Positions 9,241 to 18,446 of a DNA stretch of 64,000 nt are shown in pieces (positions within the stretch are counted from its first letter, which is position 1; every line of letters begins with the position of its first letter). Source of the DNA: Wolbachia endosymbiont of Folsomia candida (GTDB lineage: Bacteria; Pseudomonadota; Alphaproteobacteria; Rickettsiales; Anaplasmataceae); NCBI RefSeq assembly GCF_001931755.2, contig NZ_CP015510.2:992001-1056000 (forward strand), in the 5' to 3' direction. The notes under the pieces were generated by a model. That model was not told the DNA's origin, ran no database searches, and saw only the letters and a list, made by a program, of their open reading frames with translations. Position numbers and translations under genes: made by a program.

Positions 9241-9594
9241 ATGAGTAATGATATAAATGCTAATATAAAGGAAATTTTAAAGGAAGTTTCAATTAAAGGT
9301 TTGTTTGATGTAAAGTTAACAAGCGAAGAGGAAAAGCTTGCGCTGTTAGGAGCAATGGCTACTCCATTTGGAACATATTACATAGAGAATTTAAAAGGAA
9401 AGTCTAATGGTCGTGATGCACAAGTCAATCAAGCGGCTGAAGTTGGAGCTTCGCAGAGTGTAGAAGAGAAAGCAAAAGAGCTCGGTATTGGATTGGAAGA
9501 TGCTTCAAATTGTGAAGATGTAAGTGGTAGTAAAGTATCATTTCCATCGGCTACAGCACCTAAAAATAGTAAAGGTTCTACCATTGGCAAGTAA
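9241..9594 (+). CDS. Small lineage-specific protein
   Basis: This is a 117-residue protein that I do not recognise. A very good ribosome binding site (AAGGAGGAG) precedes the ATG at 9241 and fixes the start. The N-terminal half is helical and charged (NIKEILKEVSIKGLFDVKL), and the C-terminal half is low complexity with many Ser, Ala and Gly. It lacks a signal peptide and membrane segment. It follows the NLS-like protein by 16 bases and precedes the HIT gene by 19, so the three may share a transcript. Confidence 0.72.
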   Translation: MSNDINANIKEILKEVSIKGLFDVKLTSEEEKLALLGAMATPFGTYYIENLKGKSNGRDAQVNQAAEVGASQSVEEKAKELGIGLEDASNCEDVSGSKVSFPSATAPKNSKGSTIGK

Positions 9595-9613
9595 AGACCT
9601 TCAGTAATATTGT

Positions 9614-9973
9614 ATGGGTTATGATAGTAACAACATCTTTGCTCAAATATTAAGGGGTGAGCTGCCTTCTGAGAAAGTGCATGAGGATGAGGATGTATTG
9701 GCGTTTCATGATAAGTATCCTGATGCCCCAGTTCACATCTTGGTTATACCAAAGGGTCAGTATATCTCATATGACGACTTCATTCTAAAAGCTCCTGAAA
9801 AAGAGGTACTCAGCTTTTTCAAGACTGTGAGAGAAATAGCACATAAGTATAATTTAGAAAAAACAGGATATAGATTAGTTACTAACCACGGCGAAAATGG
9901 AGAGCAAGTTGTGCCGCATTTTCATGTGCATATTTTAGGTGGTAAAAAATTAGGAAAGCATGTAAATTCATAA
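9614..9973 (+). CDS. HIT-family (histidine triad) nucleotide-binding protein
   Basis: The 119-residue protein is a complete HinT-like histidine-triad hydrolase, of the type that cleaves adenosine 5'-phosphoramidates. The triad HFHVHILGG lies near residues 102-110, and the N-terminal NIFAQILRGELPSEKVHED block is typical. Length and order match the family. It lies immediately upstream of nuoA (20-base gap) on the same strand. The cellular substrate in this lineage is not known. Confidence 0.93.
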   Translation: MGYDSNNIFAQILRGELPSEKVHEDEDVLAFHDKYPDAPVHILVIPKGQYISYDDFILKAPEKEVLSFFKTVREIAHKYNLEKTGYRLVTNHGENGEQVVPHFHVHILGGKKLGKHVNS

Positions 9974-9993
9974 TATTATATGAATTTTGTTAA

Positions 9994-10347
9994 ATGAGTG
10001 AATATTTAACCATAGTAGTTTTTATCTGTGTATCAATTGTAATATCTCTTGCTTTAGGTGTGCTACCTATGTTTCTTGCAGTGAACAAACCAGATAGTGA
10101 AAAACTTTCCACATATGAATGTGGCTTCAACCCACTATCCAGCGCAAGAAAAAATTTTGATATTAAGTTTTACTTAGTTTCAATATTATTTATAATATTC
10201 GACTTAGAAATTGCTTTTCTTTTCCCTTGGGCTGTGTCTTTATCTAAGATAAGCTACAATGGATTTTGGTCTATGATGGTATTTCTTGCAATACTCACTA
10301 TAGGTTTTATCTATGAGTGGTGTAAAGGTGCATTGGAATGGGAGTAA
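9994..10347 (+). CDS. nuoA: NADH-quinone oxidoreductase subunit A
   Basis: NuoA is a small membrane subunit of respiratory complex I. The 117-residue protein has three predicted transmembrane helices (about residues 5-27, 62-82 and 90-108). It also has the conserved loop [11 protein letters not shown], whose Cys is a family hallmark near the quinone site. It begins the nuoABC cluster; nuoB starts four bases after its stop codon. Confidence 0.96.
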   Translation: MSEYLTIVVFICVSIVISLALGVLPMFLAVNKPDSEKLSTYECGFNPLSSARKNFDIKFYLVSILFIIFDLEIAFLFPWAVSLSKISYNGFWSMMVFLAILTIGFIYEWCKGALEWE

Positions 10348-10351
10348 ATTT

Positions 10352-10867
10352 ATGACAGATCAAATTTTATCTAATGATGACTGGGGTCGTTATAAAAAAG
10401 ATGGATTTCTTATAACTAAATTTGGTGATTTGACAGATTATGTAATGAATTGGGCAAGATCTGGTTCTTTGTGGCCAATGACATTTGGTCTTGCATGTTG
10501 CGCAGTGGAGATGATGCACACTGCGTCCAGCCGTTATGATCTTGACAGATACGGCATAATGTTTCGCGCGAGTCCACGCCAATCAGATGTGATGATTGTT
10601 GCCGGTACATTAACTAATAAAATGGCAGCCGCACTTCGTAAAGTTTATGATCAAATGGCAGACCCAAAATATGTTATTTCTATGGGAAGCTGTGCAAATG
10701 GTGGTGGCTATTACCATTACTCTTATTCAGTAGTTCGAGGTTGCGATAGAATTGTACCAGTTGATGTGTATGTTCCTGGGTGTCCACCAACTGCTGAGGC
10801 ATTGCTGTATGGACTCTTATGTTTACAAAATAAAATAAAACGCACTGAAAATATTAAGCATGGATAA
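10352..10867 (+). CDS. nuoB: NADH-quinone oxidoreductase subunit B
   Basis: NuoB carries iron-sulfur cluster N2, the last electron carrier before quinone. The 171-residue protein shows the cluster ligands in LACCAVEMM (C49, C50), MGSCANGG and VPGCPP. I start at the ATG at 10352, just after nuoA; an in-frame ATG at 10313 lies inside nuoA and would add residues not seen in the family. The 3' end overlaps nuoC by eight bases, a sign of translational coupling. Confidence 0.96.
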   Translation: MTDQILSNDDWGRYKKDGFLITKFGDLTDYVMNWARSGSLWPMTFGLACCAVEMMHTASSRYDLDRYGIMFRASPRQSDVMIVAGTLTNKMAAALRKVYDQMADPKYVISMGSCANGGGYYHYSYSVVRGCDRIVPVDVYVPGCPPTAEALLYGLLCLQNKIKRTENIKHG

Positions 10868-11411
10868 AATTAAAAAGTATATACAGAAAAAACTTAAGTG
10901 TGAGTGTGTTAAGGTAGATGAGTACACTATAGCAACACATTTGACTCTTGGAGATATTGAAAAGCACCTACTCTTTCTACGTGATGATGAAAAATGTAGA
11001 TTTGAGTTATTGGTCGATATTTTTGCTGTCGACTATCCAGATAGAGAGAAACGTTTTGAGCTAATATATAACCTACTTAGCGTTGTGCATAATATTAGAG
11101 TTTATGTAAAGCTTCAATTATACGAGGGTGATATACCTACAAGCGTATCGGAGATATTTAGTACGGCTTCGTGGTTTGAGCGTGAAGTGTTTGATATGTA
11201 TGGAATAGAGTTTTCTTCTCATCCAGACCTGCGTAGAATTCTTACGGATTACGGGTTCAAAGGTAATCCAATGCTCAAGGATTTTCCTCTTACTGGTTAT
11301 GAGGAAGTCAGGTACGATATAGAAGCAAAAAAAGTTGTGTACAATCCTATAGACTTACCACAAGATTTCCGTACGTTTGATAGCCTATCCCCTTGGGAAG
11401 GTAAGAAATGA
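10860..11411 (+). CDS. nuoC: NADH-quinone oxidoreductase subunit C
   Basis: NuoC is the 30-kDa peripheral-arm subunit of complex I. The 183-residue protein has the family signature [28 protein letters not shown] (from about residue 103) and the GHPLRKDFP-equivalent [13 protein letters not shown]. It ends the local nuo cluster. In many bacteria nuoD follows, but here a palindrome-filled spacer and then mdh come next, so the rest of the complex is encoded elsewhere. Confidence 0.96.
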   Translation: MDKIKKYIQKKLKCECVKVDEYTIATHLTLGDIEKHLLFLRDDEKCRFELLVDIFAVDYPDREKRFELIYNLLSVVHNIRVYVKLQLYEGDIPTSVSEIFSTASWFEREVFDMYGIEFSSHPDLRRILTDYGFKGNPMLKDFPLTGYEEVRYDIEAKKVVYNPIDLPQDFRTFDSLSPWEGKK

Positions 11412-11487
11412 TAAGGGTTTCCCAAGAACACACACGAATGTCATCACAGTGCCTTTTTTTCCTTTCACCGCAGTGCTTTTTTTTCTT

Positions 11488-11823
11488 GTCATCCCAGTGC
11501 GTGACACTGGGATCCAGTATTTTCTTCCCTGTCATCCCAGTGCTTTTTTCCTTGTCATCCCAGCACTTCTCTTTGTCATCCCAGTGCGTGACACTGGGAT
11601 CCATCTTATTTTCATCATGGACGTTGTTTTTGATATATGTTCCTATGGTCCGTTTCCTATTATATAATTTGCAAATATGTTTATACCTGGATCCCAGTGT
11701 CACGCACTGGGATGACAGGAAAAGGGCTACTGGGATGACAAGGTGATGGATACTTGGATTACAAACGAAGCTGAAACCAAATTGCCTTTGAAACATAGCA
11801 TTCGTACAGCTACTGGGATGACA
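11488..11823. repeat. Cluster of Wolbachia-type palindromic repeats
   Basis: The spacer between nuoC and mdh (11412-11881) holds no credible gene. It contains full palindromes at 11488-11516, 11575-11603 and 11688-11717, and half-sites at about 11531-11543, 11554-11566, 11729-11740 and 11811-11823. Each full copy folds into a hairpin with a stem of about 12 base pairs. Transcribed from either side, such hairpins could act as RNA stabilisers or terminators, but that is inference. Confidence 0.88.
11575..11717. repeat. Composite repeat: two palindromes around a ~85-bp core (copy 1)
   Basis: Palindromes at both ends flank a core containing CATCTTATTTTCATCATGGA and AATTTGCAAATATGTTTATA. The whole unit recurs in reverse orientation at 43495-43636, where the core has diverged but is clearly alignable. 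Shared core sequence means the unit moved or was copied as a whole, like a miniature element. Confidence 0.8.
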
Positions 11824-11869
11824 AGAGAAAGGCTACTTGCATGACACCACTATTGATTAAAATAAATAA

Positions 11870-12832
<963 letters not shown>

Positions 12833-12980
12833 AATTGCAACTCTGATTGTATAATAAATTAATCTTTAGGTAAGTTAATATCTACAAAATCAAACTACAT
12901 TAGAGAGAGTTCCTAATATATTAATTGCTTTTTAGCATGATTTAAGATATAATAAATATATCAAAGCAAGATTATAAAAC

Positions 12981-14108
12981 ATGGACATTTCAAGAAAAAT
13001 TTTTAGTGCTATTAGAAACCGCGATATAAAACAATTAAAATTACTTTGCGAGAGCGGTGAGAATATACTTGAAATAAAAAGTATTCTCAATACTACAAGC
13101 AATGGCATACCTCCATTATATTCTGCGATTACTGATGCGTTTTTTTGTGATGAAATAGTTAGCTATTTAATACAAAAAGGTGCGAATCCTAATGCTCGAT
13201 CCTATGATGGTTACTTCTTACTACATAGTGCAATAAATCATGGTCACTTAAAAGGTGCTCAAGCGCTCATAAGCAATGGTGCAAATGTAAATATAAAAAA
13301 CAAGAACAATACAGGAGATTATCCTAAAAATGAAGCTGCTCTACATTTTGCTATCGCAAAAGGAGCTTATTGTGTATCGCTAATGGAACACGAAAAATAT
13401 AAACAAATTTTAGAATTAGTACGGCTTTTAATAGAAAAAAAAGCTGATGTAAATGCTAAAAATGAGCATGGAAACACTCCATTACATAATGCTGCATTAT
13501 TCAATGCTCCAGAAATAGCAAAACTGTTAATAAAAAACGGGGCAGATGTTAATATAAAAAATAACACAGGACAATCTCCATTGGATAAGGCTAGAAAAGG
13601 AAAAAATAAACAAGAATTGATCACCATGCTGGAGAATGGTTTACAATCAACAGTAAGTGGTGCTACTCAGAAGCAGGCTCATGGAAAGAACAATTACTCG
13701 CAACTAGAAGTTCAACAACAACCTACAGATGCAACTGGTGGTGCTCAACAACAAGAAATTAGCAGAACTCAAGAAATACCTAAAGAAGATGTCGCTCACA
13801 ATAGTGCACAGCTAGAAGTTCAGCCACAACCTACAGACAATACAAAACATAACCCACTGAACCTTTCATTAAGAAAATGGGCAATTATCGGAATAGCCAC
13901 AGTAACTTGTGCTTTAGCACTAGCACTAACATTATATTTTCTTCCATTAGTATTAGGCACTAGCGTTGGATTGAGTACTAAGTTAGCATTAGGAGCTGCA
14001 GGTGCAGTGATAGGTGGCGGAGTGGGATACTTCTTTGCCAATGTAGCAATAAATAAGTTTTACGGTAATGAAGTTACATTGAATACACATATACGCTGCG
14101 AAGCTTAA
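12981..14108 (+). CDS. Ankyrin-repeat protein with C-terminal membrane hairpin
   Basis: The 375-residue protein has about five ankyrin repeats over residues 35-215. Typical helix-turn signatures are GANPNARSYDGYFLLHSAI, GANVNIKNKNN, KADVNAKNEHGNTPLHNAA and GADVNIKNNTGQSPLDKA. A Gln/Thr-rich linker with a repeated QLEVQ-QPTD phrase follows. The end has two hydrophobic segments (about 297-322 and 327-350, Gly/Ala-rich) that could insert as a hairpin. Ankyrin proteins in Wolbachia are frequent candidate secreted effectors, but the target is unknown. No signal peptide is seen. Confidence 0.9.
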   Translation: MDISRKIFSAIRNRDIKQLKLLCESGENILEIKSILNTTSNGIPPLYSAITDAFFCDEIVSYLIQKGANPNARSYDGYFLLHSAINHGHLKGAQALISNGANVNIKNKNNTGDYPKNEAALHFAIAKGAYCVSLMEHEKYKQILELVRLLIEKKADVNAKNEHGNTPLHNAALFNAPEIAKLLIKNGADVNIKNNTGQSPLDKARKGKNKQELITMLENGLQSTVSGATQKQAHGKNNYSQLEVQQQPTDATGGAQQQEISRTQEIPKEDVAHNSAQLEVQPQPTDNTKHNPLNLSLRKWAIIGIATVTCALALALTLYFLPLVLGTSVGLSTKLALGAAGAVIGGGVGYFFANVAINKFYGNEVTLNTHIRCEA

Positions 14109-14174
14109 AAAGATCTTTGCCTCGACTATTGTTTTTGTTAAACTTTAAGCGAGTTTTAATGAGTCACACTGTTA

Positions 14175-15071
14175 ATGAAAGTAAAACAAATTCTAAGCTA
14201 CTATGAAAGTGAAAATCCAGGGGTAAAAGCAAACCTCACTCGTATTTTAATGCATGGAAAGCTTGGTGGCACTAGTAAATTGGTAATTCTTCCTGTAGAT
14301 CAGGGATTTGAGCATGGTCCAATTAAAAGTTTTGAAGTTAACCCTGATGCTTATGATCCACATTACCACTTTCAGCTTGCAGTTGATTCAGGAGTCAGTG
14401 CATATGCTGCTCCGCTTGGTATGATTGAAGCTGGTGCTTCAACTTATGCTGGAATGCTTCCACTTATTTTAAAGCTTAATAGCTCCAACTCTTTACACTC
14501 AAAAAATCTAACTTCTGACCAAGCAATAACCGCTTCTGTGAAGGATGCGCTCCGCTTGGGGTGCGTAGCTGTTGGATTTACTATATATCCTGGTTCTGCT
14601 AAGTGTTTTGATATGATGGAAGAAGCTCGTGACATTATAGCTGAAGCCAAGTCTTATGGACTTGCAGTAGTGCTATGGTCTTATCCACGTGGCGAGAGAA
14701 TTTCGAAAGAAGGCGAAACTGCGGTTGATGTTATTGCTTATGCTGCACATATAGCAGCTTTGCTTGGTGCTAATATCATAAAAGTAAAACTTCCAACTCA
14801 GCATTTGGAAAAAGAAAAGATAGACTCAGAAAATATTGACTCGCTATCTAAAAGAATTGGGTATGTTAAAAAATCTTGCTTTGCTGGCAGAAGGATAGTA
14901 GTTTTTTCTGGTGGTGAGTCAAAAGCAGTAGATGATATATGTAATGAAACAAAAGAAATTAAGCAAGGTGGTGGTAATGGTTCAATAATTGGACGTAATA
15001 CTTTTCAGCGTAAAAAAGAAGAAGCTTTATTTATGTTAAAAGATATAATGAATATCTATAGCAGCGAGTAA
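14175..15071 (+). CDS. Class I fructose-bisphosphate aldolase (DhnA/FbaB type)
   Basis: The 298-residue protein belongs to the archaeal/DhnA-type class I aldolases, which cleave or condense fructose 1,6-bisphosphate through a Schiff-base lysine. Diagnostic segments are ILPVDQGFEHGP near residue 38, GCVAVGFTIYPGS, AVVLWSYPRG, ANIIKVKLPT with the probable Schiff-base Lys, and the phosphate-binding FSGGES and GGGNGSIIGRNTFQR. In a Wolbachia-like metabolism it would act in gluconeogenic or triose-phosphate metabolism. A tRNA-Cys gene follows 10 bases after the stop. Confidence 0.93.
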   Translation: MKVKQILSYYESENPGVKANLTRILMHGKLGGTSKLVILPVDQGFEHGPIKSFEVNPDAYDPHYHFQLAVDSGVSAYAAPLGMIEAGASTYAGMLPLILKLNSSNSLHSKNLTSDQAITASVKDALRLGCVAVGFTIYPGSAKCFDMMEEARDIIAEAKSYGLAVVLWSYPRGERISKEGETAVDVIAYAAHIAALLGANIIKVKLPTQHLEKEKIDSENIDSLSKRIGYVKKSCFAGRRIVVFSGGESKAVDDICNETKEIKQGGGNGSIIGRNTFQRKKEEALFMLKDIMNIYSSE

Positions 15072-15081
15072 TCATAAAAAT

Positions 15082-15153
15082 GGCTGGGTGGCAGAATGGC
15101 TTATGCGGAGGACTGCAAATCCTTTTATACCGGTTCAATTCCGGTCCCGGCCT
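15082..15153 (+). tRNA. tRNA-Cys (GCA)
   Basis: The 72-base cloverleaf has a 7-bp acceptor stem (GGCTGGG with CCCGGCC, one G-U pair), an anticodon arm GAGGA-CTGCAAA-TCCTT giving anticodon GCA, and a TTCAATT T-loop. CCA is not encoded. It follows the aldolase gene closely and might be read from the same transcript. Confidence 0.95.
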
Positions 15154-15163
15154 CTTATTTGCA

Positions 15164-15294
15164 TAAGTACAGATAAGCCATTTTAGTGGTTGGCATAACA
15201 ATTACAGACATATTTAAAAGTAAAGTTTTAAAATCATGTCAATCTTAATATATTATAAATTCAATATTACTTCTTATATTTAGATGTAGAATTA
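15164..15294. repeat. Duplicated spacer, copy 1
   Basis: This spacer aligns with 16047-16157: both contain AGTACA(G/A)ATAAGCCATTTT, a GTGGTT segment and CAATCTTAATATATTATAAATT. It lies downstream of the first cysteine-rich gene as the other copy lies downstream of the third, so the duplication that made this gene family included the spacer. Confidence 0.75.
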
Positions 15295-15567
15295 TCAACA
15301 ATGCTCGTGAAAATAATTAGAATCTGTCACTGGATTCATTTCAAGTGCAAAACATCTATTATCTCCTGAACAACCCTCAGGAGCGTATTGAACCTTTACA
15401 TAATTAGTTGGACATTTCCACTCTTCCCCTGGCTGTGCAGGGAAAATATCTTTAGAATGAGCGAAGACAAATTTTTCATTACCTCTACATGCTTCAGAAT
15501 AATACAGCACACGTTCACCTTCCACATCACAATACTTAATTTCAGCGCATTTTGTTTTATTTACCAT
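15295..15567 (-). CDS. Small cysteine-rich protein, tandem family member 1
   Basis: This is a 90-residue protein of an unrecognised family, one of four tandem paralogues. Family marks are TKCAEIKYCD at the start, ACRGNEKF near the middle, IFPAQPGEEWKCP, NYVKVQY and a C-terminal EMNPVTD. It has seven Cys residues, at about 7, 13, 27, 52, 65, 71 and 90, and no signal peptide or membrane segment. The start at 15567 is fixed by an AGGAG ribosome binding site shared by all four genes. The function is unknown; the Cys pattern suggests disulfides or metal binding. Confidence 0.8.
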   Translation of the reverse strand: MVNKTKCAEIKYCDVEGERVLYYSEACRGNEKFVFAHSKDIFPAQPGEEWKCPTNYVKVQYAPEGCSGDNRCFALEMNPVTDSNYFHEHC

Positions 15568-15573
15568 AAATAA

Positions 15574-15630
15574 CTCCTAAAAAATATAAATCATGCTATA
15601 TTATACATAAAAATTATTAAGAAATTTTTA
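15574..15630 (-). promoter_or_regulatory. Conserved leader with -10-like box, family gene 1
   Basis: An extended -10-like TGTATAAT (coding strand; box at 15600-15605) lies about 33 bases upstream of the start codon, with AAATTTCTTAATAA in the -35 region and AGGAG at 15574-15578. All four paralogues keep this leader although their coding sequences have diverged, which supports a function. Confidence 0.6.
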
Positions 15631-15684
15631 ATTATTCTTAACGTATTATAAATTCGGCATTACTTCTTATATTTAGATGTAGAA

Positions 15685-15975
15685 TTAAAAGAGCTCATTA
15701 TCAATAGATATAGGATCACACACAGAATCTGTCACTGGTTCCATATTAAATGCAAAATATCTATTATCTCCTAAATAATTCTTAATATCGTATTCAACCT
15801 TTACATAATTACCATTTGGGCATGTCCAATTTTCCCCTTGTTGTGCAGGGAACATGTATTTATGATTAGGGAAAGTAAATTGTTCATTACCTCTAGATGC
15901 TGCAGCATGATACCTCACATTTTCACCATGTACATCACAATCCGTAATTTTAGCACATTTTGTTTGAATAACCAT
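15685..15975 (-). CDS. Small cysteine-rich protein, tandem family member 2
   Basis: This is a 96-residue paralogue of the flanking genes: TKCAKITDCDVHGE at the start, SRGNEQFTF, MFPAQQGENWTCP, NYVKVEYD and MEPVTDSVCD. It has fewer Cys residues than member 1, keeping those at the start, in WTCP and near the end. I use the ATG at 15975 because it sits at the same distance from AGGAG as in the other copies; a TTG at 15981 would add two residues. Function unknown. Confidence 0.8.
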   Translation of the reverse strand: MVIQTKCAKITDCDVHGENVRYHAAASRGNEQFTFPNHKYMFPAQQGENWTCPNGNYVKVEYDIKNYLGDNRYFAFNMEPVTDSVCDPISIDNELF

Positions 15976-15981
15976 AAACAA

Positions 15982-16032
15982 CTCCTAAAAAATATAAATT
16001 ATATTATACATAAAAGTTATTAAGAAATTTTT
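15982..16032 (-). promoter_or_regulatory. Conserved leader with -10-like box, family gene 2
   Basis: Same leader as the other family genes: TGTATAAT with its box at 16003-16008, AAATTTCTTAATAA further upstream, and AGGAG at 15982-15986. Confidence 0.6.
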
Positions 16033-16046
16033 AACTATTTAGTTTG

Positions 16047-16157
16047 CAATAAGTACAAATAAGCCATTTTGGTGGTTAACACAACTATCACAGATCTTTA
16101 AAAGTAAAATTTTGAAGTAACATCAATCTTAATATATTATAAATTAGACATTACTTC
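16047..16157. repeat. Duplicated spacer, copy 2
   Basis: Alignable with 15164-15294 (AAGTACAAATAAGCCATTTT, GTGGTTAACACAACTATCAC, TCAATCTTAATATATTATAA). Differences are scattered substitutions and small gaps, so the duplication is not recent. Confidence 0.75.
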
Positions 16158-16442
16158 TTATGTCCAGCAATGCCCTTGAACATACCCAATCTCTTTCGCT
16201 GGATTCATCTCATGTGGATAACATTCACCTTCTGATGAACAATTATCACTAAAGTATTCAGCCTTTACATAACGACCCTTTGGACATATCCAGTTTTTCT
16301 CTGGTTTCGCAGGGAAAAGGTCTTCATAATGGGCATAAGTAAATTTTTCATTACCTTTACATGCGTCAGCATAATACAGCACCTCTCCATCATCCAGCAA
16401 TCTACAATTCTTGATTGCAGCACATTTTGTTTGAGATACCAT
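16158..16442 (-). CDS. Small cysteine-rich protein, tandem family member 3
   Basis: This is a 94-residue paralogue, closest in layout to member 1: TKCAAIKNCRLLDDGE, ACKGNEKFTYAH, LFPAKPEKNWICP, RYVKAEY, CSSEGEC and EMNPAKE. Cys residues near 7, 13, 28, 52, 69, 75 and 92 match the spacing in member 1. The shared downstream spacer suggests members 1 and 3 come from one duplication. The AGGAG site fixes the start at 16442. Function unknown. Confidence 0.8.
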   Translation of the reverse strand: MVSQTKCAAIKNCRLLDDGEVLYYADACKGNEKFTYAHYEDLFPAKPEKNWICPKGRYVKAEYFSDNCSSEGECYPHEMNPAKEIGYVQGHCWT

Positions 16443-16448
16443 AAATAA

Positions 16449-16499
16449 CTCCTAAGAAATATAAATTATATTATATATGAAAATTACTAAGAAATTTTA
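16449..16499 (-). promoter_or_regulatory. Conserved leader with -10-like box, family gene 3
   Basis: Same leader arrangement, with the box ATATAATATAAT read on the coding strand around 16470-16475 and AGGAG at 16449-16453. The -10-like box here lacks the TG extension seen in the other three copies. Confidence 0.55.
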
Positions 16500-16507
16500 A
16501 CTATTAT

Positions 16508-16798
16508 TTAATGATCTATAAATACATCACAATACTCGTCATAATAATCACGATCTTTCACTGGCTCAGCCATCATTACAGGACATAGATTACCGTTACA
16601 ATCACGAGTGTCGTATACAACCTTTACATACCTATTACTTGTTTGAAGATTACATAATTCCCGTTGCTTCGCTGGATCATCCACATCGTAAGTAAATTGC
16701 TCATGGCCTTTATATAAAATTGCTTTTAAATAAACCCGCATCTTTTCACCATACGTGTCACAGCGCTTGAATTCAGCGCATTTTGTTTGAATAGCCAT
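16508..16798 (-). CDS. Small cysteine-rich protein, tandem family member 4
   Basis: This is the most divergent of the four paralogues, at 96 residues. It keeps TKCAEFKRCDTYGEKMR, KGHEQFTYD, RYVKVVYDTRDCNGNLCP and AEPVKDRDYYDEYC, but the FPA-W-CP block is changed to PAKQRELCN. It is the first gene in the direction of transcription and starts at 16798 behind AGGAG. The four genes form a same-strand array between two tRNA genes. Function unknown. Confidence 0.78.
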   Translation of the reverse strand: MAIQTKCAEFKRCDTYGEKMRVYLKAILYKGHEQFTYDVDDPAKQRELCNLQTSNRYVKVVYDTRDCNGNLCPVMMAEPVKDRDYYDEYCDVFIDH

Positions 16799-16804
16799 AA
16801 ATAA

Positions 16805-16857
16805 CTCCTAAAAAATATAAATTATATTATACATAAAGATTATTAAGAAATTTTTAA
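16805..16857 (-). promoter_or_regulatory. Conserved leader with -10-like box, family gene 4
   Basis: TGTATAAT lies on the coding strand with its box at 16826-16831, a conserved AAATTTCTTAATAA block sits upstream, and AGGAG is at 16805-16809. Confidence 0.6.
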
Positions 16858-16973
16858 CTAAATTATAACTAATGCAGTATATTGTACAATTTATTTAACC
16901 ACGTATAAAAATTTTAGTTTGATTAAAACAGATAAAAGCTGTATCAATGTTTAGTATAGCTGGAAAATGAAAT

Positions 16974-17046
16974 GATCCCGTAGCTCAGCCGGTAGAGCAA
17001 CTGACTTTTAATCAGTGGGTCACGCGTTCGAATCGCGTCGGGATCA
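16974..17046 (+). tRNA. tRNA-Lys (TTT)
   Basis: The 73-base cloverleaf has a perfect acceptor stem (GATCCCG with CGGGATC), D-arm GCTC-AGCCGGTA-GAGC, anticodon arm ACTGA-CTTTTAA-TCAGT (anticodon TTT), and T-arm GCGTTCGAATCGC. CCA is not encoded. nuoF follows 19 bases downstream on the same strand. Confidence 0.97.
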
Positions 17047-17065
17047 CTCACAAATTTAAAAAAAC

Positions 17066-18328
17066 ATGCTAAAAGAACAGGACAAAATATTCACTAATTT
17101 AAATGGTAAGGAAAGTCCTTTGCTCAAGGGCGCAAAAAAGCGTGGCTCTTGGCAGAAAACTAAAGATTTCTTGGATTTAGGATCAGACAAAATCATTGAT
17201 GAAGTGAAAAAATCTGGCTTAAGAGGAAGAGGAGGTGCAGGGTTTTCTACTGGCCTTAAATGGAGCTTTATGCCCAAAAATCTTCCAAAAGAGCAGCCAA
17301 CATATTTAGTAGTAAATGCGGACGAGTCAGAACCTGGTACATGTAAAGATAGGGACATATTGCGACATGAACCACACAAGTTACTTGAAGGGATTGTGCT
17401 GGCTGGCAAAGCGATAAATGCGTCTGCTGCTTACATTTACATCAGAGGTGAGTTTTATAACGAATATTTAATTCTAAAAGAAGCACTTGAGGAAGCCTAT
17501 AAAGAAGGTCTAATAGGAAAAAATGCCTGCAAATCAGGTTATGATCTTGATGTGTTTATTCACAGAGGTGCAGGCGCTTATATATGCGGAGAAGAAACAG
17601 CTCAACTTGAATCAATTGAGGGAAAAAAGGGCTTTCCTCGCATGAAACCTCCATTTCCTGCAGGAGTTGGACTTTTTGGTTGTCCCACTACGATAAACAA
17701 TGTCGAAACTATAGCAATGGTACCAGATATTCTAACACGTGGTGGTGAATGGTTTGCATCTCTTGGTAAGCCAAATAATACTGGTACTAAAATATTTTGC
17801 ATTTCAGGACATGTAAATAATCCATGTAACGTTGAAGAGGAGCTTGGAATTCCACTACGTGAATTAATTGAAAAATATGCAGGTGGAGTCCGTGGTGGTT
17901 GGGATAACTTACTTGCGGTAATACCAGGTGGATCTTCAGTGCCATTAATTCCGAAATCTATATGCGATACCATTGAAATGGATTTTGACTCACTAAGGGC
18001 AGTTCAATCAGGGCTTGGTACCGCTGCTGTAATCGTGATGGACAAATCAACTGATATAATAGCTGCAATAGAGAGGTTATCGCATTTTTACATGCATGAG
18101 TCCTGTGGGCAATGCACACCATGCCGTGAAGGCACCGGATGGATGTGGAGAATCATGAAAAGGATGGTAGCAGGAAATATTCAGCCAGGTGAAATAGACA
18201 AATTACTTGACCTTACAACTCAAATAGAAGGACACACCATCTGCGCACTTGGTGATGCTGCAGCGTGGCCAGTCCAAGGGCTAATCAGACATTTTCGCCA
18301 CGTTATTGAGGAGAGATCAATAGCTTAA
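17066..18328 (+). CDS. nuoF: NADH-quinone oxidoreductase subunit F
   Basis: NuoF binds NADH and FMN and carries cluster N3, so it is the electron entry point of complex I. The 420-residue protein shows the nucleotide-binding [16 protein letters not shown] near residue 52, the [17 protein letters not shown] segment, and 4Fe-4S ligands C347, C350, C353 ([12 protein letters not shown]) and C393 (HTICALGD). Its usual partners nuoE and nuoG are not adjacent; nuoE lies on the other strand at about 43.7 kb. The gene is directly downstream of tRNA-Lys. Confidence 0.97.
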   Translation: MLKEQDKIFTNLNGKESPLLKGAKKRGSWQKTKDFLDLGSDKIIDEVKKSGLRGRGGAGFSTGLKWSFMPKNLPKEQPTYLVVNADESEPGTCKDRDILRHEPHKLLEGIVLAGKAINASAAYIYIRGEFYNEYLILKEALEEAYKEGLIGKNACKSGYDLDVFIHRGAGAYICGEETAQLESIEGKKGFPRMKPPFPAGVGLFGCPTTINNVETIAMVPDILTRGGEWFASLGKPNNTGTKIFCISGHVNNPCNVEEELGIPLRELIEKYAGGVRGGWDNLLAVIPGGSSVPLIPKSICDTIEMDFDSLRAVQSGLGTAAVIVMDKSTDIIAAIERLSHFYMHESCGQCTPCREGTGWMWRIMKRMVAGNIQPGEIDKLLDLTTQIEGHTICALGDAAAWPVQGLIRHFRHVIEERSIA

Positions 18329-18446
18329 TTCATAGAATAATCTTAATTGCAAATTTTATTAAAGGTTATTTATATCAAAACTGATTTTAATAAAAATTTA
18401 ACTTTATAAAGGTATCCATGCATTTAATTGTGTATGGAAGAGTGCT

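Noticed and set aside
11347..11796. Minus-strand open frame of 149 codons and two plus-strand frames over the nuoC-mdh spacer
   Set aside because: They consist of translated palindromic repeats (VIPVRDTGI, SVTHWDD phrases) and have no ribosome binding site or coding character.
15082..17046. Possible CRISPR-like array in the tandem gene region
   Set aside because: The repeats are whole genes plus leaders, not short spaced units; no cas genes occur in the window.
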